Origin: Candidatus Jorgensenbacteria bacterium RIFCSPLOWO2_12_FULL_42_11
GTDB lineage: Bacteria > Patescibacteriota > Minisyncoccia > UBA6257 > MFKM01
Assembly: GCA_001779575.1 (NCBI GenBank)
Contig: MFKM01000015.1
Coordinates: 1 to 21,438 of the forward strand
Direction: 5' to 3'
DNA length: 21,438 nt
Part shown: one piece after another, positions 20,207 to 21,438 of the stretch
Layout: the number at the start of each line of letters is the position of its first letter
How positions within the stretch are numbered: position 1 is the stretch's first letter
The notes under the pieces: model-generated
Databases searched by the model: none
What the model was told of the DNA's origin: nothing
What the model saw: the letters and a program-made list of their open reading frames with translations, nothing else
Made by a program: the position numbers and the translations under genes

Positions 20207-21337
20207 TTATTCCAACGCCAATATTACTACTCTAGAATATCCGGGAAAAAAAATACCGCTATATCCTGCCGCATTATATCCAATATAAAGATAGCTATTG
20301 GCAGTCCTCAAGCTAATATTTGTAGTGGATATCGCGTAAGTGAATATGCCCCCATGATCTCCGGCAGCGCCAAAATACCCACTATTCATGATAGCGGTCC
20401 AACCGCTGCCATCGCTGTTTTGAGACACATACACAAGAACCATAAGCTTGGTTGTTCCTAAATTATGCGTTTTTGTATACGCGGTGTTTGCCGATACCGC
20501 GAACCACCCGCTGTCGTAAACTTTGGAGGAAGGTATGCCTCCCGGTATTCCAGTCAAATTCGCCCCGCTGCCATAATAAGCCGTGGCGTTGACATTGCCG
20601 TTGACATCAAGTTTATAAGCAGGATTAGCGTTGCCAATGCCGACGTTGCCGCTGCCATTGATTGCCATTGCCTGAACCTCCGAACCAGCCGCATTCATCG
20701 TAGTGAACAGAAGGTCGGTAGCAAAATCTGTATTTCCGTTGACATCTACACCCCGGACGCTGGCAGTGCTAATAGATGCACCGCTGTCAAACCTGAAGTT
20801 TAAAGCCCCGTAGTTTCCAGCCGTTCGGTTTGTATGTTGAATATTCAGGTATGTTCGAAGCGTATTAGACCCAAGAAGACGTAGTCCTGATTCGCTGGTT
20901 CCCGCATCGATATCCAGTTTAAAAGTCGGCGTCGTCGCCCCGATGCCGACGTTCGTACCGTTGTCAAAAATGAGAGAGTTGCCGATAGTTCCCGTGTCCG
21001 TAAATTTGCCGACATAGTTTACGGTTCCGCCGCCGCCTAAACCGCTAACAGCCGCGGTTGTCTGGGTGGTGCTGTCGGGGAACCTGAAGCCGCCGGAAGT
21101 GGATTCAATAACGCCAACCACCGAAAGCTTTTGTCCCGGGTTAATCGTCCCAATGCCGATATTGCCGCTTCCCACGGGATTGTAATAAATGTCATTGCCG
21201 CTTTTAATCCAGAAATCGGGATTGCCGACGCCGGGAGTTCGGGCGCCCGGGCCAACGAAAGCCATTATGGATACCGCTACCAAAAGCCCGGTAATTATTG
21301 AAGTTAAAAAAATAAATAAAAGTTTTGATTTGGTCAT
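20207..21337 (-). CDS. Anchored fibre-like surface protein with GIG repeats
   Basis: A 376-residue protein. Residues 7-29 form a hydrophobic anchor or uncleaved signal. Three copies of a G-x-(I/V)-GIG-x(4-5)-P-x-x-KL-x-V motif at about 58-75, 128-146 and 229-249 resemble tail-fibre and trimeric-adhesin proteins. Between them are low-complexity Gly/Ser/Thr/Asn stretches and a segment (about 150-225) with TAGNYGALNFRFDSG. The C-terminal part from about 275 is Tyr-, Ser- and Gly-rich with beta-strand character (VYDSGWFAVSANTAYTKTHNLG). It is likely exposed on the cell surface, possibly for host attachment, but no binding partner can be deduced. The start follows the previous gene's stop codon by 13 bp, so co-transcription with it is likely. 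Confidence 0.8.
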   Translation of the reverse strand: MTKSKLLFIFLTSIITGLLVAVSIMAFVGPGARTPGVGNPDFWIKSGNDIYYNPVGSGNIGIGTINPGQKLSVVGVIESTSGGFRFPDSTTQTTAAVSGLGGGGTVNYVGKFTDTGTIGNSLIFDNGTNVGIGATTPTFKLDIDAGTSESGLRLLGSNTLRTYLNIQHTNRTAGNYGALNFRFDSGASISTASVRGVDVNGNTDFATDLLFTTMNAAGSEVQAMAINGSGNVGIGNANPAYKLDVNGNVNATAYYGSGANLTGIPGGIPSSKVYDSGWFAVSANTAYTKTHNLGTTKLMVLVYVSQNSDGSGWTAIMNSGYFGAAGDHGGIFTYAISTTNISLRTANSYLYIGYNAAGYSGIFFPGYSRVVILALE

Positions 21338-21350
21338 ATAATTTTAAAAA

Positions 21351-21438
21351 TTACGGGCTCCAGTTAACGATAACATCATCAACTCTAGGACTGACGGTTT
21401 GCGCGTAATCGCTTTCCAGAATTATTTTATAACGGAAA
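21351..21438 (-). CDS. C-terminal end of an upstream gene, partial
   Basis: A reading frame enters from the right edge and ends in TAA at 21351-21353. It encodes about 28 residues ending SPRVDDVIVNWSP. The wording FRYKIILES...RVDDVIVNW is typical of the last beta-strands of extracytoplasmic beta-sandwich proteins, but the family cannot be named from this fragment. It is followed 13 bp later by the fibre-like gene, so both may be an envelope operon. Confidence 0.6.
   Translation of the reverse strand, partial: FRYKIILESDYAQTVSPRVDDVIVNWSP

Noticed and set aside
1..21438. Transposase or integrase genes that could explain the inverted repeats
   Set aside because: None is encoded in the window; the elements are therefore non-autonomous or not mobile.
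1..21438. Recoded TGA (Gracilibacteria/SR1 code)
   Set aside because: TGA ends hicB in a classical ATGA overlap and no conserved domain needs a TGA read-through.

Overview
The window looks like a chromosomal segment from a Patescibacteria / Candidate Phyla Radiation bacterium, most likely Parcubacteria-like. The evidence is the compact, AT-leaning sequence, the gene order of the type IV pilus (T4P) locus, divergent short versions of universal genes (815-aa LeuRS, minimal HtrA), short AT-rich repeats at gene junctions, and a pilin-rich, secreted-protein-rich repertoire. The code appears standard: hicB ends in TGA inside an ATGA overlap with hicA, which argues against the Gracilibacteria/SR1 code. 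The lineage is inferred from style and was not tested.

Positions 1-9670 (all minus strand) hold one T4P assembly operon. In transcription order it reads pilM, a PilN-like gene, a PilO-like gene, a short anchored protein with a PilP-like tail, pilB (extension ATPase), pilT (retraction ATPase), pilC (platform), pilA (major pilin), pilD (prepilin peptidase), and three minor prepilins of GspH, GspI and GspJ type. The last of these runs off the left edge. comF (9696-10475) is divergent from pilM across only 25 bp. Together they suggest a retractable, DNA-uptake-type pilus.

Positions 10490-11300 hold a long palindrome and then a three-gene redox cassette: a DUF1858-type CxxC protein and two small [4Fe-4S] ferredoxins. 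Positions 11450-13610 form a tRNA neighbourhood: tRNA-Ser(CGA), yqeY, tRNA-Ala(GGC), tRNA-Val(GAC), tRNA-Arg(CCU) and tRNA-Ser(UGA). A small GIY-YIG nuclease gene and an HTH-containing ORF run divergently here, and each ends inside the 5' end of a tRNA gene.

Positions 13642-16929 carry envelope-related genes: a prepilin fused to a six-unit Kelch-like propeller, a single-PDZ HtrA-type protease with no visible membrane anchor, and an anchored lamin-tail-like protein. leuS follows (16934-19381), with a 143-bp inverted-repeat element in its leader. Then come a hicBA toxin-antitoxin pair bracketed by related hairpins, an anchored fibre-like surface protein with GIG repeats, and the C-terminal end of another gene at the right edge.

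The most unusual signals are the pilin-propeller fusion, the nuclease-like ORFs that overlap tRNA 5' ends, several inverted-repeat elements (one inside comF in frame, one in the leuS leader, one between convergent genes), and the repeated placement of -10 boxes 6-8 nt before start codons, which suggests leaderless transcripts. No gap longer than about 230 bp lacks a gene.
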